From Hippopus hippopus (Eukaryota > Mollusca > Bivalvia > Cardiida > Cardiidae), in NCBI GenBank assembly GCA_946811185.2, contig OX328102.1, positions 13,579,194 through 13,643,193 on the forward strand: 64,000 nt of DNA, written 5' to 3'. Positions 1-9,887 of this stretch are shown here, one piece after another (position 1 is the stretch's first letter; every line of letters begins with the position of its first letter). The notes beneath the pieces are model-generated. The model was not told the origin of the DNA. It did no database searches and saw nothing but the letters and a program-made list of their open reading frames with translations. The translations under genes and the position numbers were made by a program.

Positions 1-317
1 AAATTTGAAGAACCTTGTGGAGGTCCTTTAGATGAAGCAACATGCCAAATTTGGTAGTCCCAGGCTTTATGAGTTTGGACAATAGTTTTTCAAAGATTTT
101 CATTATTTCTCAATTTTATTGCCATAGCAACCAGTGTTTTTTACAGGAATAAAATGCTTTCCAAAAATTCTGAAGTCCATGGCAGAATTATTCCTGTGAA
201 GTTTGGTTAAATCCTGAAGGGTAGTTTCAAAGAAGATGTTTGAAATGAAAGTTAACACACAGATGGACACAGGGCCATGACATAAGCATGTCTGCCTTCC
301 GCCAGTGGAGGTAAAAA
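1..317 (+). repeat. Family F element, 3' end (truncated by window start)
   Basis: The sequence matches other copies at 11640-12162, 43608-44710 and 47262-48060. Landmarks are AGATGAAGC, GCCAAATTTGG, TTGCCATAGCAACCAG, a GACAC-rich tract and an end like GTGGAGGTAAAAA. Its 3' terminus resembles the GAGCTAAAA end of HEL elements, so the two groups probably share replication signals. No coding content. Confidence 0.6.
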
Positions 318-341
318 ATAAGACCTCAAAAACTAGGCCAT

Positions 342-577
342 ATTTACCCCAGTTTACAATATTTAAACATTTGTAACTCTTTACCACGCAGCAAAATTTT
401 AGACTTGTCCAAACTGAAAGCATTTGCAGATGACATGTGACCCCAAAGATTTGAATATTCCCTTGAAGGGTTAGAAAACATTGTGGGTACTGGTATTTTC
501 TCCCTTCCTACAACGTTTTACAAAGTCTTTTTCCTCAGGGTTATTGACAGTCAGGATTATCTTGTTAAGAGTTAATA
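342..577. repeat. Decayed TTAA-type hairpin MITE (family C) carrying a SINE in its end
   Basis: It contains the family C landmarks CTCTTTACCA, GCATTTGCAGATGACA, a region like GAAAACATTGTGG, and the right end AAGAGTTAA at 567-575. The SINE at 578-889 inserted into this end and duplicated it. Confidence 0.5.
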
Positions 578-889
578 CTGATTGATTGATTGAATGGTGT
601 TTAATGCCGTTTTCATCATTATTTCAGTTATAATGCGGCGGCCAGTGCACCTATCCATGCCTTTCTGGAGTCTCCTTTACCAGTACTCCGCACGATTTTC
701 TTTCCAAGCCACTGGCTGCTTTCCCACATAACCATCATCGAAACAATGGTCAGCAGTGGGAGAAGAAAGAATCCTGTCGCAATGACTATCATCAATCCTC
801 AGAAAGAAATTGCCCAAGCCAGGGATCGAACCAACGACCCCTTGTTCTCAAGTCCTGCACGCTACAGACTGAGCTACTGGGTCTTTGCA
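578..889 (-). mobile_element. tRNA-derived SINE, family D, with 11-bp target duplication
   Basis: On the minus strand the head reads as a tRNA-like promoter: an A-box like TAGCTCAGTCTG and a B-box GGTTCGATCCC. The 3' tail at low coordinates is (CAAT)n, seen as ATTGATTGATTG on the plus strand. The direct repeat AAGAGTTAATA at 567-577 and 890-900 flanks it exactly. Related copies lie at 25935, 44165 and 48920 (minus) and 20906 (plus). It is a retroposed copy, not a functional tRNA gene. Confidence 0.88.
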
Positions 890-1065
890 AAGAGTTAATA
901 AAAGATTCCCTTCATGATGCTACATACAAAATATCAACACTAAAGGGTTTATTATTTTTGATAAGAAGATTTTCAAGTTTTCTATTCAACACAAGCTGTA
1001 CAAGGTATCCAAAAGTCTGACAAACATGTAAAGGGGTAACTATCACCTTATACTAGTCAATTGAC

Positions 1066-2210
1066 CCTTTACCACACAATCCTGAGTTTTAGTGACTCTG
1101 ACAAATAAAGCTGTGAAAACATTGTAGGAAAAGATGAAAATGCTGGTAACCAGCACTTTCTTTCATTTTAAACAATGTTTTCTTCCCTTTGAAAGACAAA
1201 TTTTATGTTTTAAGTAACATTTAATATGTCGTCTGATTTCCTGGGGAAATTTTTCCCTATATTTTGCCAAAAAGAGTGGCAGTGGCTATTTTAGTCATGT
1301 GACTTGGATTATTTGAACAAGAATTTCCCTTATGTCCTATGGGAGTCCCAAGATAAAAAGTGCTTTGAGCAGAAATATTTTTAAGGGAAATGCTACTTAC
1401 CCCTTTATTAAACGATCCTATGTTTCACTACCCTGACAAAGAAAAGTTGGAAAACACTGTGAGAAAAGGGTAACCAGCATTTTCTTTTCCAAAACACTTT
1501 CCCCCCCTTAAGACTGAATCAATTCATTTGATTCCAACTGACTTTGTCTTTGTCAAATGTTTTCAAGTTAGAAGTGTCTAAAATTTTGGGCTGCATAAAA
1601 AGTTCAGAATTTGTGCACTACCTAGCAGACAAACACAAGCTCAACAAGAAGTGATCACAAATTTCCCCTTGGGCACTTCGTGCTCAGGTGAAAAAACAAA
1701 ACCTCAAAAACCAATGCAATGAAATCACACAAGCCTTCATACAAACTGTACAGAAAACTTTAAACAAAATGTTGAGATAGCACACTTTTAAAATGTATAT
1801 CATGTATATAATGTATTGTTCTCTTACACTGCCTCCTTTTTTTAAAATCAGTTTTGACTCAATACCACAAAGATCTCTGGGTATCTTACAGTTGCAAAAA
1901 CATAACTCCCTGTAACGGCATCCTCATAAAAAATTTCTTCTCTTGAAAGTCATTTAATCAGTGACCAACTGTTATAACTCTTTAAATAGCACAAGCAAAA
2001 AACAGTATTATTAACAATTTCTGAGATAAGAAAATCTTAACTTAAAGAGCAAACAATAAGTGACAATAGAGTACTTAAACTCCTGAAAAGACAACTAGGT
2101 TAACACTTTACATCTCACTGGATAGTTTATAATGGTTTTTTTTCCTAACAAACTCTATAGCATGTCCCGTTTTCAATGCAAACTTGACCCACCAAATTTT
2201 CTGGTGGATG
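1066..2210. repeat. Two truncated family C fragments in otherwise unassigned flank
   Basis: CCCTTTACCACACAATCCTG with GAAAATGCTGGTAACCAGC at 1066-1160, and a second similar piece at about 1420-1520, are family C halves. From about 1640 to 2210 I see AT-rich sequence without a gene or a clear repeat. The region may include the 3' UTR of the gene; AATAAA on the minus strand at 1404-1409 is the nearest canonical poly(A) signal. Confidence 0.4.
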
Positions 2211-2219
2211 ATATCTGTT

Positions 2220-2495
2220 TTCAGAGGTTTTACCCTTTGCCAAGCAATTCCATATTTTAACATCCTTGAGGATGAGGGCTTTAGAAAACATTTTTGAATA
2301 GGGATAAAATGTCGGTTACCAGCATTAAAGAAAACCATGGAAGGATCTTACTATGTAGTTTTGTCAATACTGGATTGGTAGTTTCAGAGATGTTTAAAGT
2401 AAAAGTCAACACAAACACGCACAGACGGATGCAAGATGGACACACAGACATGTCTTAAGCTCTTTGCCTTTGGCCATTAGAGCTTAAAATATACC
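2220..2495 (+). repeat. Family C fragment followed by family F 3' end
   Basis: The stretch at about 2230-2330 resembles the hairpin MITE (GAAAACATTTTTGAATAGGG, TGGTTACCAGCATT). From 2340 to 2495 the landmarks are the GTCAACACAAACACGCACAGACGG tract, split by drift, and a terminus TTAGAGCTTAAAAT, which match family F ends. This may lie within the transcribed 3' UTR. Confidence 0.4.
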
Positions 2496-2599
2496 TGCCA
2501 TGTTACAAGAGGAAAAATGTTGACAAAGATATCCCTCTATTCAAGTTGATAAAAAATCTGTAGAGACCCTACACTATCACTAGTACTTTGACAGTCAAT

Positions 2600-3051
2600 T
2601 CATGAATACTGGTGTGTGCGGCTTGTTGATGATACAGATGATGAATGTTTCTGTGATGACGAGTGTTTTTGACTTCTAACTGGAGGTGAACGGTTTTTGT
2701 AATGGTTATTAAATGTTTGACTATTGTAAGACTGTGAGCCTGTGGGAGAAGACACTTTACTGTATCTTGGAGATACTTTCTTATACCCTGGGGATGCCTT
2801 ATTACTAAAACCAAAACTAGTAGAAGTTTTGTTGTAAGTTTGAAAACTATTTGATGAACTACTTGGGTATGAGTTTTGCCTAGAGAAGTTTGAACTTGAT
2901 TGATGTCCATAATCAAACACTTGGACTTTGCTATTGCCTGTAGGTTGAGTTGTACTAGAAGCTTGTTCATTTGATGCTGGGGGCCCACAAGAGGAAGACA
3001 ATGGTGATAGTGAGGTTGGCAGTGCTTGTTGCTGTACCATGCTAATCTGAG
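2600..3051 (-). CDS. KMT2E/SETD5: Exon 13 of 13: terminal Ser/Gln/Tyr-rich tail with stop codon
   Basis: It completes codon 1169 (Ala) and gives residues 1170-1318, then a TGA stop at 2600-2602. The tail is prion-like in composition: QISMVQQQALP, then Ser, Asn, Gln and Tyr with repeated SNF, YSK and YNS motifs and basic patches (SPGYKKVSPRYSKV), ending SRTHQYS. The acceptor is ATTTTCAG before 3051. Low-complexity aromatic tails of this type often support condensate formation; that is inference. No AATAAA is found in the first kilobase downstream. The nearest on the gene strand is at 1404-1409, and an ATTAAA variant lies near 1950, so the 3' UTR end is undetermined. A decayed hairpin MITE starts about 50 bases upstream of the acceptor. 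Confidence 0.91.
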
Positions 3052-3089
3052 CTGAAAATATAAACATAGAAAGCAATATGATGCAATTT

Positions 3090-3275
3090 ACCCTTACACA
3101 AGAGTCACATATTTTTAAGATTCTGAGGAAGGCGGCTTTTGAAAACATTGTAAAAAGAAAAGAAAAACTGCTTGTAACTCAAGGCACATCCAATCATCTG
3201 AAACCCATTTTATTTTGTTGCCTACAAATGCTTTCAATATGGACAATGCTGAAATTAGTCGGGTAGTAAAGAGTT
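3090..3275. repeat. Decayed family C hairpin MITE near the exon 13 acceptor
   Basis: Landmarks GAGGAAGGCGGCTTTTGAAAAC, in pieces, and AAAAGAAAAACTGCTTGTAAC, CAAATGCTTTCAATATGGAC and GTAAAGAGTTA match family C from the middle to the right end. It begins about 40 bases upstream of the terminal exon on the gene strand. Confidence 0.5.
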
Positions 3276-4244
3276 ACCACAAGGAACAACCAAGATGTTG
3301 ATTTCTACATACAAAATTCTCAGTTTTCTCAATTCTCAAATGTCCTCTACTAAGCCACTTGAACACTGTCACAGGACGGCATTGTTACTGAACCATTATG
3401 TCGGATAAGTAGCAATCTGCAATTTGCAAAAGCTGTATCAGTTCACCCCATCCATGATTTTTAACAGTAAATTAGGTAGGTTATTTCATGATGATAAAAC
3501 CTTTACAACACAAAGTCTTTCTAGTGTTAAACATAATGTCAGACAACCTTGAATAAAATGACATCCTCAAAAATGAAATTTACAGATACTGCTCATGTGA
3601 TCCAAATGGCAACCTTACGGCATAAAGTGTAGCCAGATGCAGGGTAACATTTCACACTTTTTTCATGCATATCATCCAATATCTACCTTTCTTGCCTAGA
3701 AACCTATAGATATGCCTGTCAAAGGGCATGCTTTAACAGTGCACTATGCATTAACAATAGAATTCACATACTGTTATAGCATGGTACTGCAATTTTGATA
3801 TGCATATCGGGAATCAAGGTACATAATTTGCTTAACTCCAAAACAAGTTGAAACGTAGCCTGCCAAAGAAGATAGAAATATTTTTCATTCATATAAAATT
3901 AATGTAAGAATTTTCTTCCTTTATACAGATACAGGTATGGTCAAATGAAAAAGTAAAAAATATAAATACACCAACTCTACAGATTTTGGCCATAGATCTT
4001 TTAAAGTCCACAGCCATAGATCTTTTCAAGTCTGTAGTGTCAGCTAAGTTGACCTCACTAAATATAGTTTAGTTCACAGTGTCAGATGAAGTTGACCTTT
4101 GAAACACAGTTGATTTCTACAGATATTGCTCAAGTTATCTAGATCTGTCTCAAAGTATGTGTGCATTAACACCAGCACAAATTCATTTCCTTACTTTGAA
4201 TACTTTCAAAAAAAGAAATGGGGGACATAACTGGGCTTGAACCC
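3276..4244. other. Intron sequence without identified gene
   Basis: AT-rich intronic sequence between exons 12 and 13. A short local direct repeat (CCATAGATCTTTT at about 3991 and 4013) and the fragment AGTGTCAG-AAGTTGACC repeated at about 4038 and 4080 are the only structure I see. No open frame with coding character. Confidence 0.5.
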
Positions 4245-4925
4245 ACTAAAACGTAAGTATGCATGACAAATTGAACAAATACTCAAAGTACAATTACTAA
4301 AACCACTTGTCTGGAAATCTGATAGGGTTTTCTGCATTAAACAATCTCTGCAAGTATAAAAGAAATAAAACCAACAATGTAGACTTTGTTGAGGAAACCA
4401 GACTTAGTCACCAAATGGTTGCTATTCCTAAACAGATTGCTGGATTTTCTTCGTTACGGTTTGATCCCCTGATGATACAAATGATCTGTGCAAGTTTAAT
4501 GAAAATCTGACAACAAATGTATACTTTATTGTGTAAACAAGAAATGCAAAGGTTGAACTTCAAATGGCTACTAATCCATTACTAATAGTAAGATTTCTCA
4601 AAATCAATAGTGTTCAAGCTATTGATGATAAGATACTGTGCAAGTTTCATGAAAAACCGACCACAAATGTGGACTTGCTGCATAATGAACAAACATAAAT
4701 TTTCAACTTCAAATGGCTCCTTTTCCTTTACTACTAGCCAGATTTGTTTCAAAATCAAGAGGGTTCAAGCTATTGATGATATAAAGAAACTGTGCAAGTT
4801 TCAATAAAATCCAACAATAAATGTGGACTTTATTACATGAACAAGAAAAAGACTACCAGAGAGAGATGGAGGGACAATGGAAACTGCAACACGACAAGCT
4901 CTGGTCAGTAGAGCTAAAAACAGTA
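4245..4925 (+). repeat. Family G element with about three degenerate tandem units
   Basis: Units of roughly 155-160 bp repeat the phrases CAAGTTTCATGAAAA, ACAAATGTGGACTTTATT, TTCAACTTCAAATGGCT and TCAAGCTATTGATGAT. The end is GGTCAGTAGAGCTAAAAAC, the same GAGCTAAAA terminus as families F and HEL. Relatives are at 24380-24693, 28690-28893 and 32110-32339. It finishes 42 bases inside the intron after exon 12. Confidence 0.6.
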
Positions 4926-4967
4926 CATGAACCCAGTATTTCTAGATGTTTATTTCTACAAACTTAC

Positions 4968-5360
4968 CTTTCAAGGCCGCTAGGCTTGCACTGAGATCAT
5001 TTTTCAATTGTGCAGGAGATTTCATACTGGTCAGTAAATTTCCAAGTTGAGCCGGAAGTGGTGAGTTCAGTGTAAGTTTGCTTGACAATGTCTGTACTTT
5101 TACTGGTGTTGAACATGCAGGTGGGACCATATGTGGCACAGAATTAGACATCATATTGCCTCCAGAAGAGTTTGTTGAGTTTTGTATAGGCTTTGACAAA
5201 GCTTGAGAATGAAATGTTTTCAGCGACATATATGGAGAAACTGAGTTTCCATTTGGAGCTGACCCCACTTTCCCCTGACCAATCCGTATGTTACTGCTTT
5301 GTGGTGGAGGGGGTGGGGGAGGAGGTGGGATGTCTGCACTTTCATTAACTTCCACATTAT
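4968..5360 (-). CDS. KMT2E/SETD5: Exon 12 of 13: polyproline segment
   Basis: It completes codon 1038 (Asp) and gives residues 1039-1168 plus one base. It opens NVEVNESADI, then has nine consecutive prolines followed by Gln, and a Ser/Asn-rich region with a Met-rich centre (GGNMMSNSVPHMVPP). A Leu-rich tail includes LTLNSPLPAQLGNLL and ends LSASLAALK. KMT2E also carries several polyproline runs in its C-terminal third, so the placement fits. Polyproline of this kind commonly binds SH3, WW or profilin-type domains, but no partner can be named from sequence. The acceptor is TATTATAG before 5360 and the donor is GTAAGT after 4968. The final helix-like LKNDLSASLAALK could be a short coiled segment. 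Confidence 0.91.
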
Positions 5361-5424
5361 CTATAATAAATGAAAAGAAAAACACTATTATATATTCTAA
5401 GATGAACTAGAGCTGTCACTGAAT

Positions 5425-5577
5425 GTGACTTAATACCCCAGCCAGCACTTTGACTGAAACAGGCAATTATTTGTGCACAGACGGACACACGGGCTGACAC
5501 ACGGACGGACAAATGGACAGACAGGCTGATTCCAGTATACCCCCGAAAACATTCGTTTTGCGGGGGTATAAAAAATC
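5425..5577 (+). repeat. 3' end of a short element with terminal hairpin
   Basis: Starts near AGAGCTGTCAC and passes through a GACGGACACACGG tract. It ends in an inverted repeat, TATACCCCCGAAAAC against GTTTTGCGGGGGTATA, at about 5537-5572. The layout, microsatellite-like GAC tract then C-run hairpin, parallels family B ends. Confidence 0.5.
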
Positions 5578-6660
5578 AATGGTGTGAAATTGTGGCCTCT
5601 AGGGTGTGCACAAAGTTTTTTTTAATAGATTTGTGCTAGTAACCAAATTTTAGATCAAGAGTTAACCGTTTTCAGTCTTATCAGACCAACATCAGTGTTT
5701 ATTCCAGACAGGTATGATTGTGCAATTCACGCTAAAATCCTCTAGGTTGCCCCAATATTGCTACATAATGTGTGACAAAGCATTTGAAGGAAAAAAAGAG
5801 GTGAGAGAGGGGGAAAAAAACTGACATCTATAACATTTTTAAAGTGGACAACATGCGAAATTTCCCTGCATCAATAACAACTGCATGAACCAATTACAAT
5901 TCCAGGAAACCAGATTATCTCCAAGATGTTTTAATTTTAAAAAAACTTGCGGATAGATTCTGCAAAATGGGAAAAAAATCCTATTTCTCTCCACTGTCAA
6001 ACTTTCTGAAAAAATGCAAGTGGTACATTCAGAATTCAAATCACTATCTCTTAACACCAGTCATAGTTTAACCTTGAAAAAACTGCAATCATTTTATTTC
6101 AATTAATCATTTTGGTAAAATATATCAGACTTTGTATGCTATCCCATCACAAATGTAAATGAGCAGCAGAGACTTTTTCCTCGTGATACAGCTTCTGATT
6201 TTATTAAGGCACAAAATGACAGACTAGCAATTGCCGATTTCATACTAGATCGTTTAATTTTCCTTCTCAAAAAGCAAACTAGACCTAGATCAAGTTGACA
6301 GTAGTTTATAGTATGGATCTGGCTCTTGCATACAAGCTACAGTCAGTGGCAGTAAGCATTTCCTCAGACTCCAAAGACCAATTAACTTGTAAACATGCAT
6401 TTTTCACTGAGCAAGAATGCTTATTACACCACTTCTGATCATACTTTAACAAAGAAACCAAGATCTGTGCTGCAAGAAAGCAAGGTTACTGGAGCTATAG
6501 TTTTTACAGACACCTTGGATCAAGGGATCTGTCACAAAAACACTATTTTATATCTAATCATTTTGAAGGAAAATGGTATCAAGTAATAAAAGACAGACAA
6601 AAATGATTTTTTCCCCTTAACTTTAGTAGAGATGCACTATAATCGACCAAAGTGCCCCTA
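5578..6660. other. Intron sequence, no gene seen
   Basis: I find no coding signal or clear repeat. The short plus-strand open frame at 6395-6586 lacks family similarity or codon structure and is taken as chance. Confidence 0.45.
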
Positions 6661-6725
6661 GTTTTTTAAATTCCCCCCTTTTTCAAAGGGGGGGGGGGTT
6701 GTTTTGAGAGATTCCCCCCCCTCCC
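6661..6725. repeat. C-run / G-run / C-run low-complexity hairpin
   Basis: CCCCCC, then a run of about 11 G, then CCCCCCC within 65 bases. The G run can pair with either C run. It is a likely polymerase slippage site. Confidence 0.6.
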
Positions 6726-6739
6726 GTTTTTCAGTTTTT

Positions 6740-8998
6740 TAGAATACACTGCCAACATTAATCCAACATTAATGAGTACATGCCTGATAATTTGACCTTT
6801 TTGTACATTTTTTATTTACACTGAAGGTTTGTCCCAGTGACCTACTTTTTGACCTGAAGAGATCCATTTTCAAACACCTACTGAGTAAAGTACAGAAACG
6901 GTTTTCAAAACAAAGTTCATCTGTGACTTTGACCTTTGATGCATGTGACCCAAAAACGATAGGGCACCTCCTTGGGTCATGAGCAACACTTGCTTTAAGT
7001 TTCAGGGTCCTAGGTCAAACAGCTTGTGAGTTACAGCACTGAAACAAAAAAGTCTACAGACTGACAGATTCACAGACAGATGGCTGGACAGAAAGATAGA
7101 CCAGTGAAACCAGTATACCACCCTCTGCTTTGTAGATGGGGGGTATGAAAACATTTTTGACCACCTTTCATGACTGTGTACGGGACTGAAAATGTGGCCT
7201 CTAGAGAGTCCATAAGGCTGTCTATAGTATGTGAAAGTGACCTACTTTTTCACCCTTCATGACCCGATTTCAAACTTAACTTTCGAGTTTGTGCACAACA
7301 ATATGAAGACAAACATTAAGACCAACTTTCATGAGTTTTGGTCTGAAAATATGGTTTCCATGGTGGGAACAAGGTTATTCTAGGATTTGTTCTAAAGACC
7401 TACTTTTTGATCTGTGTTCACCTATTTTTCACAGTCAAAGATTTAAGACATTTTGACCACCTTTCATGAGTACTGGACTGAGAATATGGCCTCTATAGTG
7501 TACACAAGGTTTCTATAAGATCTGTCCCAGGGCCCTACTTTCTGACCCAATGCATCCAATTGGAATTTGTCTCAGAAATCATCAAGTCAATTATTCTGAT
7601 AAAATTTTGTATTTTTTATTGCACTGAAAATGTGGCCTTTATATTGTGGCCTCTAGAGAGTCCATAAGGCTGTCTATAGTATGTGAAAGTGACCTACTTT
7701 TTCACCCTTCATGACCCGATTTCAAACTTAACTTTCGAGTTTGTGCACAACAATATGAAGACAAACATTAAGACCAACTTTCATGAGTTTTGGTCTGAAA
7801 ATATGGTTTCCATGGTGGGAACAAGGTTATTCTAGGATTTGTTCTAAAGACCTACTTTTTGATCTGGGTTCACCTATTTTTCACAGTCAAAGATTTAAGA
7901 CATTTTGACCACCTTTCATGAGTACTGGACTGAGAATATGGCCTCTATAGTGTACACAAGGTTTCTATAAGATCTGTCCCAGGGCCCTACTTTCTGACCC
8001 AATGCATCTAATTGGAATTTGTCTCAGAAATCATCAAGTCAATTATCCTGATAAAATTTTGTATTTTTTATTGGACTGAAAATGTGGTCTTTATATTGTG
8101 CACAAAGGTTTTCTCAGTTTTGTCTCAAGAGTTCTACTTCTTAACCCAATAATCCCAATTCTAGAGAGAAACTGAATTCAAACCAGAGGTTGCTGAAAAA
8201 TAGCATTGAAATAAAATTGTGGATACAAGGATGGGCAGAAGCAATGATGGACAGTCAATGCTATGACCATATACTATGGCCAACACTACACATACAGTTA
8301 TGCTCCTGACATTTTTTTCGAGGGGCATAGAAAAACTAGAAATGTCAGTGTTTCAGGAAAACATTCCAAAGGGCCATAAGTCATGTAATAATAGACCAAT
8401 CATGATGAAATTGCTTATGCACAGTTTCTTTTTTAACTAAAGCTTCCGCTAAAATTTCAGCCACATTAAACGAAAACTGCCAAATACACTCGGTGTGCAT
8501 AACAGGAGTAAAGGTTTCTCTAAATATAATACTTTTGTGTGATACATTTAGATGAAATGAATGCAGCTCATTTTTGTTAGAATTTGACTGAAAATGAAGC
8601 CTCTAGAGTGCAGACAAGGTTTTTCTCTAACCTTTGCCCTAGTGACCTACTTTTTGATCCAATGTGACTTATTTTCAATCTCATCCAAAATATCACCAAG
8701 ACAACATACTGACAAACGGTTGTGAGAATTGGACAAAGAGTGTGGCCTGTAAAATGTGCACAAGGTTTTACTAAGATTTATCCCAGTGACCTACTCTCTG
8801 ACCCTACATAATCGATGTTCAAACTTGACAAAAATACCATCAAGACAAACATTATGACCACCTTTCATGAGTATTGGATAGAAAATATTGCCTCTAGAGT
8901 GCACACAAGGTTTTTCTGATATCAAAGTAACCCACTTTTTAACACAATGTGATTTTTTTTTAAACTAATCTGAGTGCTCAGGTGAGCTAAAAAAGGTT
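6740..8998 (+). mobile_element. Degenerate HEL-type arrays including a 452-bp tandem duplication
   Basis: Repeated phrases GTGGCCTCTAGAG, GTGACCTACTTTTTGA, ACCAACTTTCATGAG and ATCATCAAGACAAACATT mark old 145-bp-type units. An internal element end with a hairpin (GTATACCACCC and GGGGGGTATG) lies at about 7106-7146. The array finishes with TGCTCAGGTGAGCTAAAAA at 8984-9002, the HEL 3' terminus. A segment of another type lies at about 8336-8530. Confidence 0.7.
7194..8097 (+). repeat. 452-bp direct tandem duplication
   Basis: The block starting GTGGCCTCTAGAGAGTCC at 7194 repeats at 7646 with only about five substitutions over 452 bases (for example GATCTGTGTT versus GATCTGGGTT). It spans about three decayed 145-bp units, so it is a recent duplication of an old array, not array homogenisation. 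Confidence 0.9.
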
Positions 8999-9246
8999 CA
9001 TTAAAGGACTTTGAAAGACAGCACTGCAGGCAATGTGGAGAAATTTAGCCAAGCCAAAATGGCCATGGATCAAAATGGAGTCAAGGAATCTGAAGGACAC
9101 CATGTCATAAACATTTCTTTGTGATGCTAGGATTCTAAATTTTTCTTAAAAGATGATATTCAGGTCAACCTGTAGCCTGTGGGGCTCAACTAATCATCTA
9201 TTCTAAAGGCTTTTGATCACAGAATCCCTCCTCTAGCATTTTTTCA

Positions 9247-9316
9247 AACAATAATTCACCAGTGTATTATCAAAAACAAGATCTTATTTTTGATAATACA
9301 CTGGTGTATTATTGTT
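9247..9316. repeat. 70-bp near-perfect palindrome
   Basis: Arms 9247-9276 and 9287-9316 are inverted copies with one mismatch in 30 bp around a 10-base centre (CAAGATCTTA). The inner 20 bp, CACCAGTGTATTATCAAAAA, are perfect. It lies in the intron between exons 11 and 12 and is either a foldback element core or a recombination product. Confidence 0.9.
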
Positions 9317-9544
9317 CTTTGGGTCTAGGATCTGCTTGATTTCTATTTATAAAGTTGTGAATCAGAATGAACCAACCACAGCATTGTCAAACCAAAATTC
9401 TAGTTTTAGCTAATGTTCCCCAGAAAAGTCATACATTATACAATTAGACAGCCATTTTGATGAAAGCTAGAGAAATTTCCCAGTCCCCACTACAATACTC
9501 TTTACTATAAATTAAATAAATCAAACTATGCTAGTAAGACACAC

Positions 9545-9691
9545 CAGATTTTGTATCTGTATTTAATTCTGTATCAATGTCATCATCAACACCAAACTCC
9601 TGTCTCAGCCTTTCTGACAAACTCATGGGTTTGCGAACTTCATCTGCCTTCTCCTTTCTATTGAAAATGGGAGACAAAAGATCTGATGAGC
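9545..9691 (-). CDS. KMT2E/SETD5: Exon 11 of 13: SLSERLRQEFG motif
   Basis: It completes codon 989 and gives residues 990-1037 plus one base. The product SSDLLSPIFNRKEK leads into a charged helix-like motif SLSERLRQEFGVDDD and a short acidic tail ending NTDTKS. The helix may correspond to the TSVEQVRERS or SVERLRE segment of the vertebrate paralogues; that alignment is tentative. The acceptor is a long T tract plus CAG before 9691, and the donor is GTGTGT after 9545. It takes two bases in and leaves one out, consistent with exons 10 and 12. The donor is not a strong consensus, but the alternative frame ends in a stop within a few codons, so the splice is needed to continue the protein. Confidence 0.89.
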
Positions 9692-9887
9692 CTGAAAAAA
9701 AAAATATATAAATAAAATAAAAGTTCAAACTAGCTCGAAAGAGAGTAACAAGAAACGTATGATGGTCTCATTTAACCATTGTATGAACAAAAAGAGGATC
9801 ACCCTGCTTTAAAACAATTAAAGCCCAACAGCTGCAAAATGTAGACAATTCTGAGTGTAAAATAAAGATTAATTTTGCTCATGCCAT

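Noticed and set aside
578..889. Possible tRNA gene
   Set aside because: A- and B-box-like signals are present, but the anticodon arm and acceptor do not fold as a tRNA, and target duplications flank the full 312-base unit. It is a SINE.
2569..2988. Minus-strand 139-codon frame overlapping exon 13
   Set aside because: It is the alternative frame of the terminal exon. The chosen frame is fixed by the splice phase from exon 12 and by the Ser/Gln/Tyr-rich tail.
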